64,000 nucleotides of DNA from Pseudomonas putida (GTDB taxonomy: Bacteria; Pseudomonadota; Gammaproteobacteria; Pseudomonadales; Pseudomonadaceae). The first letter of the stretch is position 1. Every line of letters begins with the position of its first letter. The position numbers and the translations under genes are program-made. The stretch covers positions 80,794-144,793 of the forward strand of contig NZ_MKZO01000007.1 of NCBI RefSeq assembly GCF_001941965.1, given 5' to 3'. The notes under the pieces are model-generated. The model worked only from the letters and a program-made list of their open reading frames with translations, searched no databases and was not told the origin of the DNA. This document shows, one piece after another, positions 19,612-28,310 of the stretch.

Positions 19612-20172
19612 TCATTCGGCCAGCAGGGCCAGGGCGCGGCGGGTGACCCGCTCGATCGGCGCCGGATCGTTGTAGATGCGCGCCAGGAGGATCGCGCCTT
19701 CGTAGTCGGCGACCATCTGCTGGCCCAGTTCCCTCGCCTGCTCGTCATCGGCAATCGGCTTGAAGAGCAAGGCGCAGGCCGCCGCCCAGTCATCGAAAAA
19801 GGCCCGCACCGGCGCCATCAGTTCCGGCTTGCCGTAGCTGGCGTCCACCGCCACCACGCCCATCAGGCAGCCGATGGCATCGCCCTGGAACAGGCGCATG
19901 GCGCGGCGGCCCATGGTTTCCAGGCGCTCGGCAGGGCTCAGGGCCTGGTCGGCGGTGATGGCGAACAGGCCCTCGGCCAGGCCCTTGTGGGTCCAGTCGA
20001 GGACATCGCGCAGCAGCGATTCCTTGTTCGGGTAGTGGTGATAGAAGGATGCCTTGGTCAGCCCGCAGGCGGCAGCCAGGGTATCCATGGTGGTGCCGTG
20101 ATAACCCAGGCGCTTGAAGGTGCTGGCGCACTGTAACAGCAGGTCATCACGGGAAATCTTCGGCGGTCGCAT
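19612..20172 (-). CDS. TetR/AcrR family transcriptional regulator
   Basis: A 186-residue TetR repressor. Residues 6-55 hold the helix-turn-helix (LLLQCASTFKRLGYHGTTMD, then LTKASFYHHYPNKESLL), followed by an all-helical ligand domain with CLMGVVAVDA. It is divergent from the crotonase gene, with a paired CGTTTGTT/AACAAACG motif in the gap. It probably represses itself and the crotonase. The LysR gene starts 10 nt after its stop, so the two regulators may be cotranscribed. Confidence 0.88.
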   Translation of the reverse strand: MRPPKISRDDLLLQCASTFKRLGYHGTTMDTLAAACGLTKASFYHHYPNKESLLRDVLDWTHKGLAEGLFAITADQALSPAERLETMGRRAMRLFQGDAIGCLMGVVAVDASYGKPELMAPVRAFFDDWAAACALLFKPIADDEQARELGQQMVADYEGAILLARIYNDPAPIERVTRRALALLAE

Positions 20173-20241
20173 GGCCGGGCGTCCTCTCGATCAAGGGCGG
20201 TGATTCTAGGGTATAAGCGCAGCCCGCTCAATTTGACGGTT

Positions 20242-20287
20242 ACCGAACGTTTGTTTAGTTTCATCAAACCGAACAAACGGTCAGTAA
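20242..20287. promoter_or_regulatory. Putative TetR operator
   Basis: Inverted arms CGTTTGTT (20248-20255) and AACAAACG (20272-20279), each preceded by an ACCGAAC-like extension, lie in the divergent promoter between the TetR and crotonase genes. Confidence 0.55.
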
Positions 20288-20313
20288 ACCTCAACGATGC
20301 AGGAGAGCGAGTG

Positions 20314-21111
20314 ATGAGTGAAGCCAACAGTGGACCGGGGCGGGTCAGCCGCGAGCAGCGTGGACCTGTGTTTCTCATCGGCCTGGACCGGGCCGGCAAG
20401 CGCAACGCCTTCGACAGCGCCCTGCTTGGCGAGCTGTCCCTGGCGCTGGGCGAGTACGAAAGCAACGATGAGTTGCGTTGTGCCGTGGTGTTTGCCCATG
20501 GCGCGCATTTCACCGCCGGGCTGGACCTGATGGAACTGGCGCCAAAGCTGGCCTCGGGCGCGTTAGCCTATCCGCCGGGCGGGATCGATCCCTGGGGTGT
20601 CGGCGGCAGGCGGCGGCGCAAGCCGGTGGTGGTGGCCGTGAATGGCACCTGCTGGACAGCAGGGATCGAGCTGATGCTGAACGCCGATATCGTCGTCGCC
20701 GAACGGGATGCGCGCTTCGCCCATCTGGAAGTGCTGCGCGGGATCGCCCCCCTGGGTGGGTCCAGCGTGCGCTTTACGCGGGCGGCGGGCTGGAGCGACG
20801 CCATGCGTTACCTGCTGACCGGCGATGAGTTCGATGCGGCAGAAGCGCTGCGGATGAGGTTGGTGACCGAGGTGGTGGAGCCGGGTGAGGCATTGGCGCG
20901 CGCCCTCGAGTTCGCCGGGAAGATTGCCCTGGCGGCGCCGCTGGGGGTGCAGGCCACCTTGGAGTCGGCGTTTGCTGCGCAGGATGAGGGGGATGCCGCG
21001 GCGCTGGCATTGCTGGACGAACAGATGCTCAGGTTGATCCGCAGCGAAGATGCCCGGGAGGGGGTGATGGCGATGATGCAGAAGCGGGCTCCGGTCTTCA
21101 AAGGTCGCTGA
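20314..21111 (+). CDS. Enoyl-CoA hydratase/isomerase family protein (crotonase)
   Basis: A 265-residue crotonase. The family pattern includes LDRAGKRNAFDSALLGELS, an oxyanion-hole segment HGAHFTAGLDLMEL, and VNGTCWTAGIELMLNADIVV with the second oxyanion loop. One expected catalytic glutamate lies in AHLEVLRGIAPLGGS. It acts on an acyl-CoA (hydration, isomerisation or cleavage). The ATG at 20314 is preceded by AGGAG; a GTG at 20311 is possible. It is divergent from TetR and probably under its control. The alpha/beta hydrolase downstream may share the transcript. Confidence 0.87.
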   Translation: MSEANSGPGRVSREQRGPVFLIGLDRAGKRNAFDSALLGELSLALGEYESNDELRCAVVFAHGAHFTAGLDLMELAPKLASGALAYPPGGIDPWGVGGRRRRKPVVVAVNGTCWTAGIELMLNADIVVAERDARFAHLEVLRGIAPLGGSSVRFTRAAGWSDAMRYLLTGDEFDAAEALRMRLVTEVVEPGEALARALEFAGKIALAAPLGVQATLESAFAAQDEGDAAALALLDEQMLRLIRSEDAREGVMAMMQKRAPVFKGR

Positions 21112-21118
21112 ACACTTA

Positions 21119-21144
21119 CCGGCCTCATCGCGGCGATGAGGCCC
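21119..21144. repeat. Collapsed REP-like hairpin
   Basis: GGCCTCATCG directly joined to CGATGAGGCC, i.e. the outer arms of a REP pair without the inner GCTGGCAAGCCAGC part. It looks like a REP pair that has lost its centre, and could act as a weak terminator. Confidence 0.6.
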
Positions 21145-21173
21145 TCGAACCCACCAAAGACGGAACGAAAACA

Positions 21174-22028
21174 GTGCAAATCCACCTGCCAGCCCGAGAC
21201 GGCTACCCAATCACGGCCACCCGCTACGAGGCCAGCGGCACACCTCACGGCAACCTGCTCCTGGCTGGCGCCACCGGCGTGCAGCAGCGCTTCTACCGAC
21301 GCTTCGCCGAGTACGCAGCACGCCGTGGCTTCAATGTCATGACCCTGGACTATCGCGGTGTCGGCCAATCCCGCCCGCCCTCGCTCAAGGGCTTCGAGAT
21401 GTCCTACCTCGACTGGGCGTACCAGGACCTCGCCGCCGCTGTCGACCTGCTCGCCGCCGAAAACCTGCCCCTCTACTGGGTCGGCCACTCCTTCGGCGGT
21501 CATGCCATCGGCCTGCTGCCCAACCACCGGCACCTGCGCGCCTGCTACAGCTTCGGCAGCGGCGCCGGCTGGGCGGGCTGGATGCCGCCCCTGGAAGCGA
21601 TGAAAGTCAGGCTGTTATGGACCGCCATCCTGCCGCTGATCATCCGCGCCAGGGGCTACATGGCCTGGAGCCTGCTGGGCATGGGCGACGACTTGCCGCT
21701 GGGGGTCTATCGCGACTGGAAACGCTGGTGCCGCTACCCGCATTACTACTTCGACGATCCGGACATGCCGCATGTCCACGACGCCTACGCCAGCGTGCGC
21801 CTGCCCTGTGTCTTCGCCACCGCCACCGACGACCCCTGGGCCCCGCCGCGTTCACGGGATGCCTTCGTCAAGGCTTATCGCAATGCCGCCCTGACCCTGC
21901 CGGATATCCAGCCACAGGGCGAACGCAGCATCGGTCACATGGGTTATTTCCGCGAAGGCTCCGAAGCGCTGTGGGACGAGGCGCTGGACTGGCTGCTCAG
22001 CCATGCACCGATTGCAGTCGCGCAATGA
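21174..22028 (+). CDS. Alpha/beta hydrolase
   Basis: A 284-residue serine hydrolase with GTG start. The nucleophile elbow is VGHSFGGHAIG (Ser106), preceded by LDYRGVGQSRPPSLKG, the usual oxyanion/strand region. A late DDPWAPP supplies the acid and IGHMGYF the histidine. It probably cleaves an ester or thioester. It follows the crotonase by 62 nt, separated only by a small hairpin. Specific substrate is not visible. Confidence 0.85.
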   Translation: MQIHLPARDGYPITATRYEASGTPHGNLLLAGATGVQQRFYRRFAEYAARRGFNVMTLDYRGVGQSRPPSLKGFEMSYLDWAYQDLAAAVDLLAAENLPLYWVGHSFGGHAIGLLPNHRHLRACYSFGSGAGWAGWMPPLEAMKVRLLWTAILPLIIRARGYMAWSLLGMGDDLPLGVYRDWKRWCRYPHYYFDDPDMPHVHDAYASVRLPCVFATATDDPWAPPRSRDAFVKAYRNAALTLPDIQPQGERSIGHMGYFREGSEALWDEALDWLLSHAPIAVAQ

Positions 22029-22107
22029 CTGCTGACCGGACTGCACGTTTCATTGCCCTGCGGTCAGGGCGTAGGCTGGACTTCCGCTCACTTTCAGGAC
22101 GAAGCCC

Positions 22108-22587
22108 ATGGCCGAAAAACAACACCACTACGCCGTCACTGTCACCTGGACCGGCAACCAGGGCACGGGGACGGCGTCCTATCGGGGCTACAGCCGCGAC
22201 CATCTGATCCAGGGCGACGGTAAGCCGGCGATCGAAGGCTCGTCGGACCCAGCCTTCCGCGGCGATCCGGCGCGCTGGAATCCGGAGGAGTTGCTGCTGG
22301 CCTCGCTTTCAGCCTGCCACAAGCTCTGGTACCTGGGGCTGTGCGCCGAGGCCGGGATCGTGGTGCAGGCGTATGAAGACCGCGCGGAAGGCGAGATGGT
22401 CGAGGAAGCCAATGGCGCGGGGCAATTCACCTCGGTGACTTTGAGGCCGAAGGTGACCCTGGCTGCGGGCGCGGACCTGGAGCAGGCGCGGACGCTGCAT
22501 CGGTTGGCGCATCAGAAGTGCTTTATTGCGCGGTCGGTGAATTTTCCGGTGGAGCATGAGGTGGAGTTGGTGCTGCATCCATCTTGA
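22108..22587 (+). CDS. OsmC family peroxiredoxin-like protein
   Basis: A 159-residue OsmC/Ohr-type protein. The two redox cysteines are Cys70 in SACHKLWYLG and Cys138 in HQKCFIARSVN, matching the thiol-peroxidase pattern of the family. It would reduce organic or fatty-acid peroxides in the cytoplasm. The ATG has AGGACG six bases upstream. It lies after the alpha/beta hydrolase on the same strand, but with its own promoter-sized gap. Confidence 0.9.
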   Translation: MAEKQHHYAVTVTWTGNQGTGTASYRGYSRDHLIQGDGKPAIEGSSDPAFRGDPARWNPEELLLASLSACHKLWYLGLCAEAGIVVQAYEDRAEGEMVEEANGAGQFTSVTLRPKVTLAAGADLEQARTLHRLAHQKCFIARSVNFPVEHEVELVLHPS

Positions 22588-22600
22588 GGCCACCGCAAAC

Positions 22601-22692
22601 CCTGTGGGAGCTGGCTTGCCAGCGATGAGGCCGGCCTGAGCAATGATGCTGTCAGATAGGGCCAAATCGCTGGCAAGCCAGCTCCCACAGGG
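22601..22692. repeat. REP pair
   Basis: Inverted copies of the GGGAGCTGGCTTGCCAGCGAT REP between the convergent OsmC and LysR genes. Confidence 0.9.
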
Positions 22693-22704
22693 TCCGTGTG
22701 ACGC

Positions 22705-23616
22705 TCAGTCCCGCGAAACACCCTCCTCCAGCGACGTCCACAAACTGCGCAACGTCGGGTTCTGGTTGGCACTGGCCCGATACGACCGAATCTCCAGCCG
22801 GGTACTCCACTCCTCCCCGCCAGCCCGCACCAGCCGGCCCTGCTCCAGCTCCTCGGCCACCGCACTCTGCGGCAGCCACGCCACCCCATGCCCGTCGATG
22901 GCCATGCGCATCAGCAGCATGGCCATGTCCGCCTCGTAACAGCGCTCCAGGGCACAGGCCGAAGGCCCGTTCTTGATCACGATATCCGCCACCCGCCCAA
23001 GAAAGGTCGTGGCGGTGTAGGCCAGGTGCGGCACCGGCCGCGCCGAGCTGCCCGGCAAGCGGTAGCGCGGCTTGCCCTGGGCATCCGGGGCGCACACCGG
23101 CAGGAACGGATCGTGCCCGAGGGTCAGGCTGCCGAAACGGCTGGCATCCATGAGGATCGGCGCCAGCGCGTGGTGATAGACGATCATCAGGTCGCAGCCA
23201 CCCTCCTCCAGGGCGATCACTGCGTCATGGATATTCGCCGCCACCACCCGCGCATTGAAACGACCGTTGCGCTGCTGGAACTGGTCGAGCCAGCGCGGCA
23301 GGAAGGTCATCGACAGGCTGTGCCCGGCCGTGATGCGGATCGAACGCCCGGGCATCCGCTCCACCTCACGCAACGCCGAACGCAAGCGCAACAGGCCGGC
23401 CAGTGCCTCACGGCCTTCCTCGCAGAAGATCCGTCCTGCCGGGGTCAGTTGCACCGGATAGGTTCCCCGGTCCACCAGTTCCACTCCGACCCACTCCTCC
23501 AGCGAACGGATCCGCCGCGACAGCGCCGACTGGGTCACGCAGCGCACTTCCGCCGCCCGGGAAAAATTCTTCCATTCGGCGATCGCCAACAGATCGTCCA
23601 GCCATTTGATTTGCAT
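22705..23616 (-). CDS. LysR family regulator, HypT(YjiE)-like
   Basis: A 303-residue LysR protein with helix-turn-helix at residues 3-63 (KWLDDLLAIAEWKNFSRAA, TQSALSRRIRSLEEWVGVEL). The pattern of N-terminus and AGHSLSMTFLPRWLDQF resembles E. coli HypT/YjiE, the hypochlorite-responsive LysR. It is divergent from the symporter gene, so it more likely controls the symporter-racemase operon than a stress regulon. Several cysteines and methionines are present, but redox sensing cannot be inferred from that alone. Confidence 0.85.
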   Translation of the reverse strand: MQIKWLDDLLAIAEWKNFSRAAEVRCVTQSALSRRIRSLEEWVGVELVDRGTYPVQLTPAGRIFCEEGREALAGLLRLRSALREVERMPGRSIRITAGHSLSMTFLPRWLDQFQQRNGRFNARVVAANIHDAVIALEEGGCDLMIVYHHALAPILMDASRFGSLTLGHDPFLPVCAPDAQGKPRYRLPGSSARPVPHLAYTATTFLGRVADIVIKNGPSACALERCYEADMAMLLMRMAIDGHGVAWLPQSAVAEELEQGRLVRAGGEEWSTRLEIRSYRASANQNPTLRSLWTSLEEGVSRD

Positions 23617-23814
23617 GCCGCCACCTCGCTGCGAGACGCCAGTGTACTGCTGCCCCGCCCCATCCCGTCAGGCGTTTCGCCAAACTATTCCAAAAGCGCA
23701 TGAGCCCATCGGGATTACTCATCAAGCCCCTGGGGCGGCGTTCCTACAATCGCCGCCATGGGCCGGTACCCCACCGCCCTCGACCGACAGAACAACAACA
23801 TCGAAGAGGCTTAC

Positions 23815-25098
23815 ATGAACAACAATCGACTTCCGCGCCGCATCGGCTACGGCATCGTGCTCGGCGTGCTGATCGGCTGGGCCTGCCATCACTTCGCGGG
23901 AAGCGAACAGCAGGCGAAGGACATCGCCGCCTATTTCTCCATGGTCACCGATATCTTCCTGCGCCTGATCAAGATGATCATCGCGCCGCTGGTCTTCGCC
24001 ACCCTGGTCGGCGGGATCGCCAGCCTGGGCAATTCGCGCTCGGTGGGGCGCATCGGCCTGCGTGCCATGCTCTGGTTCGTTACGGCCTCGGCGGTGTCCC
24101 TGGCGATCGGCATGGGCCTGGTCAACCTGTTCCAGCCCGGCGCCGGGTTGAACATGGATATCAGCCAGCACGCCACTGCACCGCTGGCGGTGAATACCGG
24201 CGACTTCAGCCTCAAGGTGTTCATCAGCCATGTGTTCCCGCGCAGCTTCGCCGAGGCCATGGCCAATAACGAAATCCTGCAGATCGTGGTGTTCTCGCTG
24301 TTCTTCGGCTTTGCCCTGGCCGCAGTCAAGCGTGCCGGCTACAACGGCATCGTCAACGCCGTGGACGAGCTGGCCAAGGTCATGTTCCGCATCACCGACT
24401 ACGTGATGGCCTTCGCCCCTGTAGGCGTGTTCGCCGCCATGGCCTCGGCCATCACCGTGCAGGGTCTGGGCCTGCTGCTGGACTTCGGCAAGCTGATCGC
24501 CCAGTTCTACCTGGGTATCGGCCTGCTCTGGGTGGTGCTGTTCGGCGCCGGCTACCTGTTCCTCGGACGCAGCGTATTCCACCTCGGCAAGCTGATCCGC
24601 GAGCCGGTGCTTCTGGCCTTCTCCACTGCCAGCAGCGAGTCGGCCTACCCGAAGACCATGGAAGCCCTGGAGAAATTCGGTGCGCCGAAACGGGTGTCGA
24701 GCTTCGTCCTGCCCCTTGGCTACTCGTTCAACCTTGACGGTTCGATGATGTACCAGGCCTTCGCCATCATGTTCATCGCCCAGGCCTACAACATCGACCT
24801 GAGCTTTACCCAGCAACTGCTGATCCTGCTGACCCTGATGATCACCAGCAAGGGCATGGCCGGGGTGGCGCGGGCGTCGGTGGTAGTGGTCGCGGCGACC
24901 CTGCCGATGTTCAACCTGCCGGAAGCCGGGCTGCTGCTGATCCTCGGTATCGACCAGTTCCTCGATATGGCCCGCACCGCGACCAATGTGGTGGGCAACA
25001 GCATCGCCACGGCGGTGGTGGCCAAGGCCGAGGCCGGGCGGACCGAAGAAGAAGATCAACCCGAAGCCGCCCGTCCGTCCGCCGCCTCCGTTGCCTGA
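23815..25098 (+). CDS. Dicarboxylate/amino acid:cation symporter (DAACS family)
   Basis: A 427-residue inner-membrane symporter of the GltP/DctA family. The signature region has AFSTASSESAYPKTMEAL (serine-rich hairpin 1), then GYSFNLDGSMMYQAFAIMF, and the cation/substrate motif DMARTATNVVGNSIAT. These proteins take up glutamate, aspartate or C4-dicarboxylates with protons or sodium. The ATG at 23815 has AGAGG five bases upstream; the frame extends to 23758 but without a good site. It is followed 10 nt later by the racemase gene, so the substrate is probably an acidic amino acid, perhaps a D-form. Confidence 0.9.
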   Translation: MNNNRLPRRIGYGIVLGVLIGWACHHFAGSEQQAKDIAAYFSMVTDIFLRLIKMIIAPLVFATLVGGIASLGNSRSVGRIGLRAMLWFVTASAVSLAIGMGLVNLFQPGAGLNMDISQHATAPLAVNTGDFSLKVFISHVFPRSFAEAMANNEILQIVVFSLFFGFALAAVKRAGYNGIVNAVDELAKVMFRITDYVMAFAPVGVFAAMASAITVQGLGLLLDFGKLIAQFYLGIGLLWVVLFGAGYLFLGRSVFHLGKLIREPVLLAFSTASSESAYPKTMEALEKFGAPKRVSSFVLPLGYSFNLDGSMMYQAFAIMFIAQAYNIDLSFTQQLLILLTLMITSKGMAGVARASVVVVAATLPMFNLPEAGLLLILGIDQFLDMARTATNVVGNSIATAVVAKAEAGRTEEEDQPEAARPSAASVA

Positions 25099-25108
25099 GA
25101 ATCCCGTC

Positions 25109-26551
25109 ATGACCAAGACCCCACGCAAGCTCGGCATCGTCGGCGGCCTCGGCTCCCTGGCCGGTGGCGACCTGTTCTACAAGCTGGTGCGCTCCCGCGC
25201 GGTGCTGGAGGACCAGGACCGCTATCACTTCCTGTTCGAACAGCATCCGTTTCGCGACCTGAAGCTGCCGCTGGATCGCGGGGCGAACATGAATGCGCGC
25301 AAGTTCTATGTGTTCCAGGTGTGTCGCTCGTTCGAGGCCAGCGGGGTGGATGCGGTGCTGCTGCCGTGTTTCGCCAGCCACAGCTTCCGCGCCGAGATTC
25401 AGGAGGAACTGGGCATCCCGGTGCTGGACATGCTCGATGCCCTGGCCGAACACCTGCAACGCAGCGTTGTGCCGGGGACCCCGCTCGGAGTGATCGCCTC
25501 GGACTTCGTGCGCCATTCCGGGTTGCTTGAGCGTTACCTGGGCGGGCGTTATCCGCTGGTCTATCCCTCCACCGCGGAGCAGGAGGCGCTGATGCAGGCC
25601 ATGTACGGCACTGGCGGGGTCAAGGATGGTCATCTCGACGGCCTGCCGCTGGAAACGCTGTACCAGGTCTGCCTGTCTCTGCAGGCCAGCGGCGCGCAGG
25701 TGATGGTGCCGGGCATGACCGAACTGTCGCTGGTCTGCGCCGACCTGCAACGGCGCGGCATCGCCACCCTGGACATCAACGAGATCTACGCCGGCTTCGC
25801 CATCCGCGAGCCCGGCGAAGAGCGCCGGCCACCCTTCAAACTGGGCATCGTCGGTGGCGTGGGGCCGGCGGCGACCGTGGATTTCATGGGCAAGGTGGTG
25901 GCCAGCACCCCGGCGGGCAAGGACCAGGACCACCTGAAGATGGTGGTTGAGCAGAACCCGCAGATCCCCGACCGCACTGCCAACCTGCTGCACGCCGAGA
26001 CCGATCCGACCCTGGCCCTCTACGCCACCTGCAAGCGCCTGGAAAGCGCCGGGGCCAATGCCATCGCCATTCCGTGCAACACCGCCCATGCCTTCGTCGA
26101 GCGGATCCAGGCACACCTGCGGGTGCCGATCGTCAATATGCTCGGCGAGACGGTCGAGCATATCCGTCGCACCCATGGTACGGACAAGGTGATCGGCTTG
26201 CTGGCCACCTCCGGCACGGTGCAAAGCCAGGTCTATCACCAGGCCGCCGCCCAGGCCGGGCTGCAACTGCTCGCACCGGGGCATGATTACCAGGCCATGG
26301 TGATGGAGGCGATCTACGGGGAACGGGGGATCAAGGCGGGGTTTACCGAAGGGATCTGCCGCGAGCAGTTGCTGGTGGCGGCGGAACACCTCTGTGACCT
26401 GGGGGCCGAGGTGCTGATCCTCGGCTGTACCGAGCTGCCGCTGGTGCTCGGTCATTGCGAGGGATTTGCGCTGGGGGAGCATCGGGTGGCGCTGGTGGAT
26501 CCGACGCTGGTGCTGGCGCGGGCTTGCGTGAACCTGGCGCTGGAGACTTAA
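25109..26551 (+). CDS. Tandem-domain aspartate/glutamate racemase family protein
   Basis: A 480-residue protein made of two racemase domains. The C-terminal domain (about 243-480) has both catalytic cysteines, Cys323 in IPCNTAHAF and Cys440 in LGCTELPL. The N-terminal domain (about 8-235) starts KLGIVGGLGSLAGGD and has Cys87 in LPCFASHSF, but the second site reads PGMTELSL, with Met203 instead of cysteine. The N-domain is therefore probably not a two-base racemase. The gene lies 10 nt after a dicarboxylate/amino-acid symporter, so it may invert imported aspartate or glutamate. Confidence 0.85.
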   Translation: MTKTPRKLGIVGGLGSLAGGDLFYKLVRSRAVLEDQDRYHFLFEQHPFRDLKLPLDRGANMNARKFYVFQVCRSFEASGVDAVLLPCFASHSFRAEIQEELGIPVLDMLDALAEHLQRSVVPGTPLGVIASDFVRHSGLLERYLGGRYPLVYPSTAEQEALMQAMYGTGGVKDGHLDGLPLETLYQVCLSLQASGAQVMVPGMTELSLVCADLQRRGIATLDINEIYAGFAIREPGEERRPPFKLGIVGGVGPAATVDFMGKVVASTPAGKDQDHLKMVVEQNPQIPDRTANLLHAETDPTLALYATCKRLESAGANAIAIPCNTAHAFVERIQAHLRVPIVNMLGETVEHIRRTHGTDKVIGLLATSGTVQSQVYHQAAAQAGLQLLAPGHDYQAMVMEAIYGERGIKAGFTEGICREQLLVAAEHLCDLGAEVLILGCTELPLVLGHCEGFALGEHRVALVDPTLVLARACVNLALET

Positions 26552-27252
26552 GCGGCAAACACGATCCCGCAACGGGCCGCGGCATTGCGGATATGTTCCT
26601 GCATGGCCTTCTGCGCCGCAGCAGGTGAGTGCCGGGCCAGGGCGCGGAGGATCTTGCGGTGCTCCTGCCAGGTCTCCATGGCCCGCTCCGGACGAATGAA
26701 CGGCAGCTTCTGGCTTTCGACGAAGATCGCCTCGCTGCTGGTGACGATATGCAGCATCGCCAGGTTGCCACCGGCTTCCAGCAGGCGCCGGTGGAAGGCG
26801 AAATCCAGCTGCGCCGCCGCCTCGAAGTTACCCGCCCGTAGCTCCACGCGCATGGCCTCGACATTCAGCTCCAGGGCATCCAGGTCGTCGGCGGTCAGGG
26901 CATTGGCGGCCTGGCCGGCAGCGAAGCCTTCCAGCACATAGCGCAACTGGAAGGTGTCCGCCGCACCGATCTGCGCGGCGAAAGGCCAGGCGAACCAGGG
27001 TGACTCAGCGCTCGGCGCAGGCTTCGCCGCCTGCACGAACACGCCCTTGCCCGGGTGCACGCTGACCACGCCCAACGCACTGAGGGACGACAACGCCTCG
27101 CGCAGGGACGCCCGGCTGACCCCAAGGCGCTCCGCCAGATCACGCTGCGAAGGCAAGGCATCACCGGCCTGGTAGCCGCCGTCGCGGATCAGTTGCTGGA
27201 TAGCCTGTAGAGCCTGCTCCGGGACGGCGCTGCGGGTGGGAGTTTCGAACAT
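26548..27252 (-). CDS. GntR family regulator with FCD domain
   Basis: A 234-residue protein from the ATG at 27250-27252; a GTG at 27303 would add 17 residues. Residues about 9-75 hold the winged helix (GDALPSQRDLAERLGVSRAS, EALSSLSALGVVSVHPGKGV). The FCD domain follows, with FAFHRRLLEAGGN and EHRKILRAL supplying metal-binding histidines. FCD regulators bind carboxylates and usually repress. It is divergent from the amino-acid ABC transporter; two copies of TGTTCAGACCAGT lie in the divergent region. Its end overlaps the racemase stop by four bases on the other strand. Confidence 0.87.
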   Translation of the reverse strand: MFETPTRSAVPEQALQAIQQLIRDGGYQAGDALPSQRDLAERLGVSRASLREALSSLSALGVVSVHPGKGVFVQAAKPAPSAESPWFAWPFAAQIGAADTFQLRYVLEGFAAGQAANALTADDLDALELNVEAMRVELRAGNFEAAAQLDFAFHRRLLEAGGNLAMLHIVTSSEAIFVESQKLPFIRPERAMETWQEHRKILRALARHSPAAAQKAMQEHIRNAAARCGIVFAA

Positions 27253-27253
27253 A

Positions 27254-27264
27254 TGTTCAGACCA
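27254..27264. promoter_or_regulatory. Putative GntR/FCD operator, copy 1
   Basis: TGTTC-A-GACCA, an imperfect palindrome (4 of 5 arm positions) like the TGGTC-type sites of FCD regulators. It directly precedes the GntR start codon, suggesting autorepression. Confidence 0.5.
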
Positions 27265-27400
27265 GTCGGAACGGAAGATGCGCTGTTTTACGTCCTTTCT
27301 CACCTATCACGCAAGTTTGGCCCCATCCTGGCGCAGCCCCGTGGCGCCTGCCTTTTCTCGGGGCATCTGCGCTTTCTCCGCCGTTGATTCGCCGCACAAC

Positions 27401-27411
27401 TGTTCAGACCA
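27401..27411. promoter_or_regulatory. Putative GntR/FCD operator, copy 2
   Basis: An identical TGTTCAGACCA (extended identity TGTTCAGACCAGT) lies 110 bases before the solute-binding protein start, placed to control the ABC transporter operon. Confidence 0.5.
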
Positions 27412-27520
27412 GTAATACCGCGCAAGCACCGGCTTCCAGCGCATTTCCATGGTTTTTTCGCGAGTTGGCACGGCGGCTGCAATAGCCGGAAACACACCTT
27501 TCCGCTGCGAGGCACCGACC

Positions 27521-28300
27521 ATGATTTCGTTCCGCAAACTCCTGCTGGCCACCCTCCTCTGCGGCAGCGCCCTCAGCGCCCAGGCCGATGTGCTCGGCGA
27601 TATCACCCAGCGCGGCGTGCTCAAGGTCGCCGTGCCCCAGGACTTCCCGCCCTTCGGCTCGGTCGGCCCGGACCTCAAGCCCCGCGGCCTGGATATCGAC
27701 ACCGCGCAACTGCTGGCCGACAAGCTCGGGGTGAAACTGGCCCTGACCCCGGTCAACAGCACCAACCGCATTCCCTTCCTCACCACCGGCAAGGTCGACC
27801 TGGTGATCTCCAGCCTCGGCAAGAACCCCGAGCGCGAGAAAGTGGTGGACTTCTCCCTGCCCTACGCGCCCTTCTACCTCGGTGTGTTCGGCCCCGAAGG
27901 CAGCAGCGTCGACAACGTCCAGGCCCTGGCCGGCAAGACCATCAGCGTGACCCGCGGCGCCATCGAGGACATGGAACTCAGCGCCGTGGCCCCGCAAGGC
28001 GCCACCATCAAGCGCTTCGAGGACAACAACTCGACCATCGCCGCCTACCTCTCCGGCCAGGTCGACCTGATCGCCAGCGGCAGCGTGGTGATGTCGGCGA
28101 TCGCCGAGAAAAATCCGAAAAAGGTCCCGGTGCTCAAGGTCAAGCTCAAAGACTCGCCGGTCTACGTCGGCATGAGCAAGGAGCAGCCGGCGCTGCGCGA
28201 CAAGGTCAACGCCATCCTCGCCGAAGCCCGCAGCAACGGCAGCCTCAACGCCAATGCCGAGAAATGGCTGAAGCAGCCGCTGCCTGCCGACTTCCAGTGA
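27521..28300 (+). CDS. Amino acid ABC transporter substrate-binding protein
   Basis: A 259-residue periplasmic family-3 binding protein. A signal peptide (residues 1-22, MISFRKLLLATLLCGSALSA) is followed by DVLGDITQRGVLKVAVPQDF and PRGLDIDTAQLLADKLGV. The arginine- and aspartate-containing ligand sites lie in NPEREKVVDFSLPYAP and NSTIAAYLSGQVDLIA. It delivers a polar amino acid to the two permeases encoded just downstream. GAGG eight bases before the ATG sets the start. First gene of a four-gene operon probably controlled by the divergent GntR. Confidence 0.92.
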   Translation: MISFRKLLLATLLCGSALSAQADVLGDITQRGVLKVAVPQDFPPFGSVGPDLKPRGLDIDTAQLLADKLGVKLALTPVNSTNRIPFLTTGKVDLVISSLGKNPEREKVVDFSLPYAPFYLGVFGPEGSSVDNVQALAGKTISVTRGAIEDMELSAVAPQGATIKRFEDNNSTIAAYLSGQVDLIASGSVVMSAIAEKNPKKVPVLKVKLKDSPVYVGMSKEQPALRDKVNAILAEARSNGSLNANAEKWLKQPLPADFQ

Positions 28301-28310
28301 GCCTGTACGC

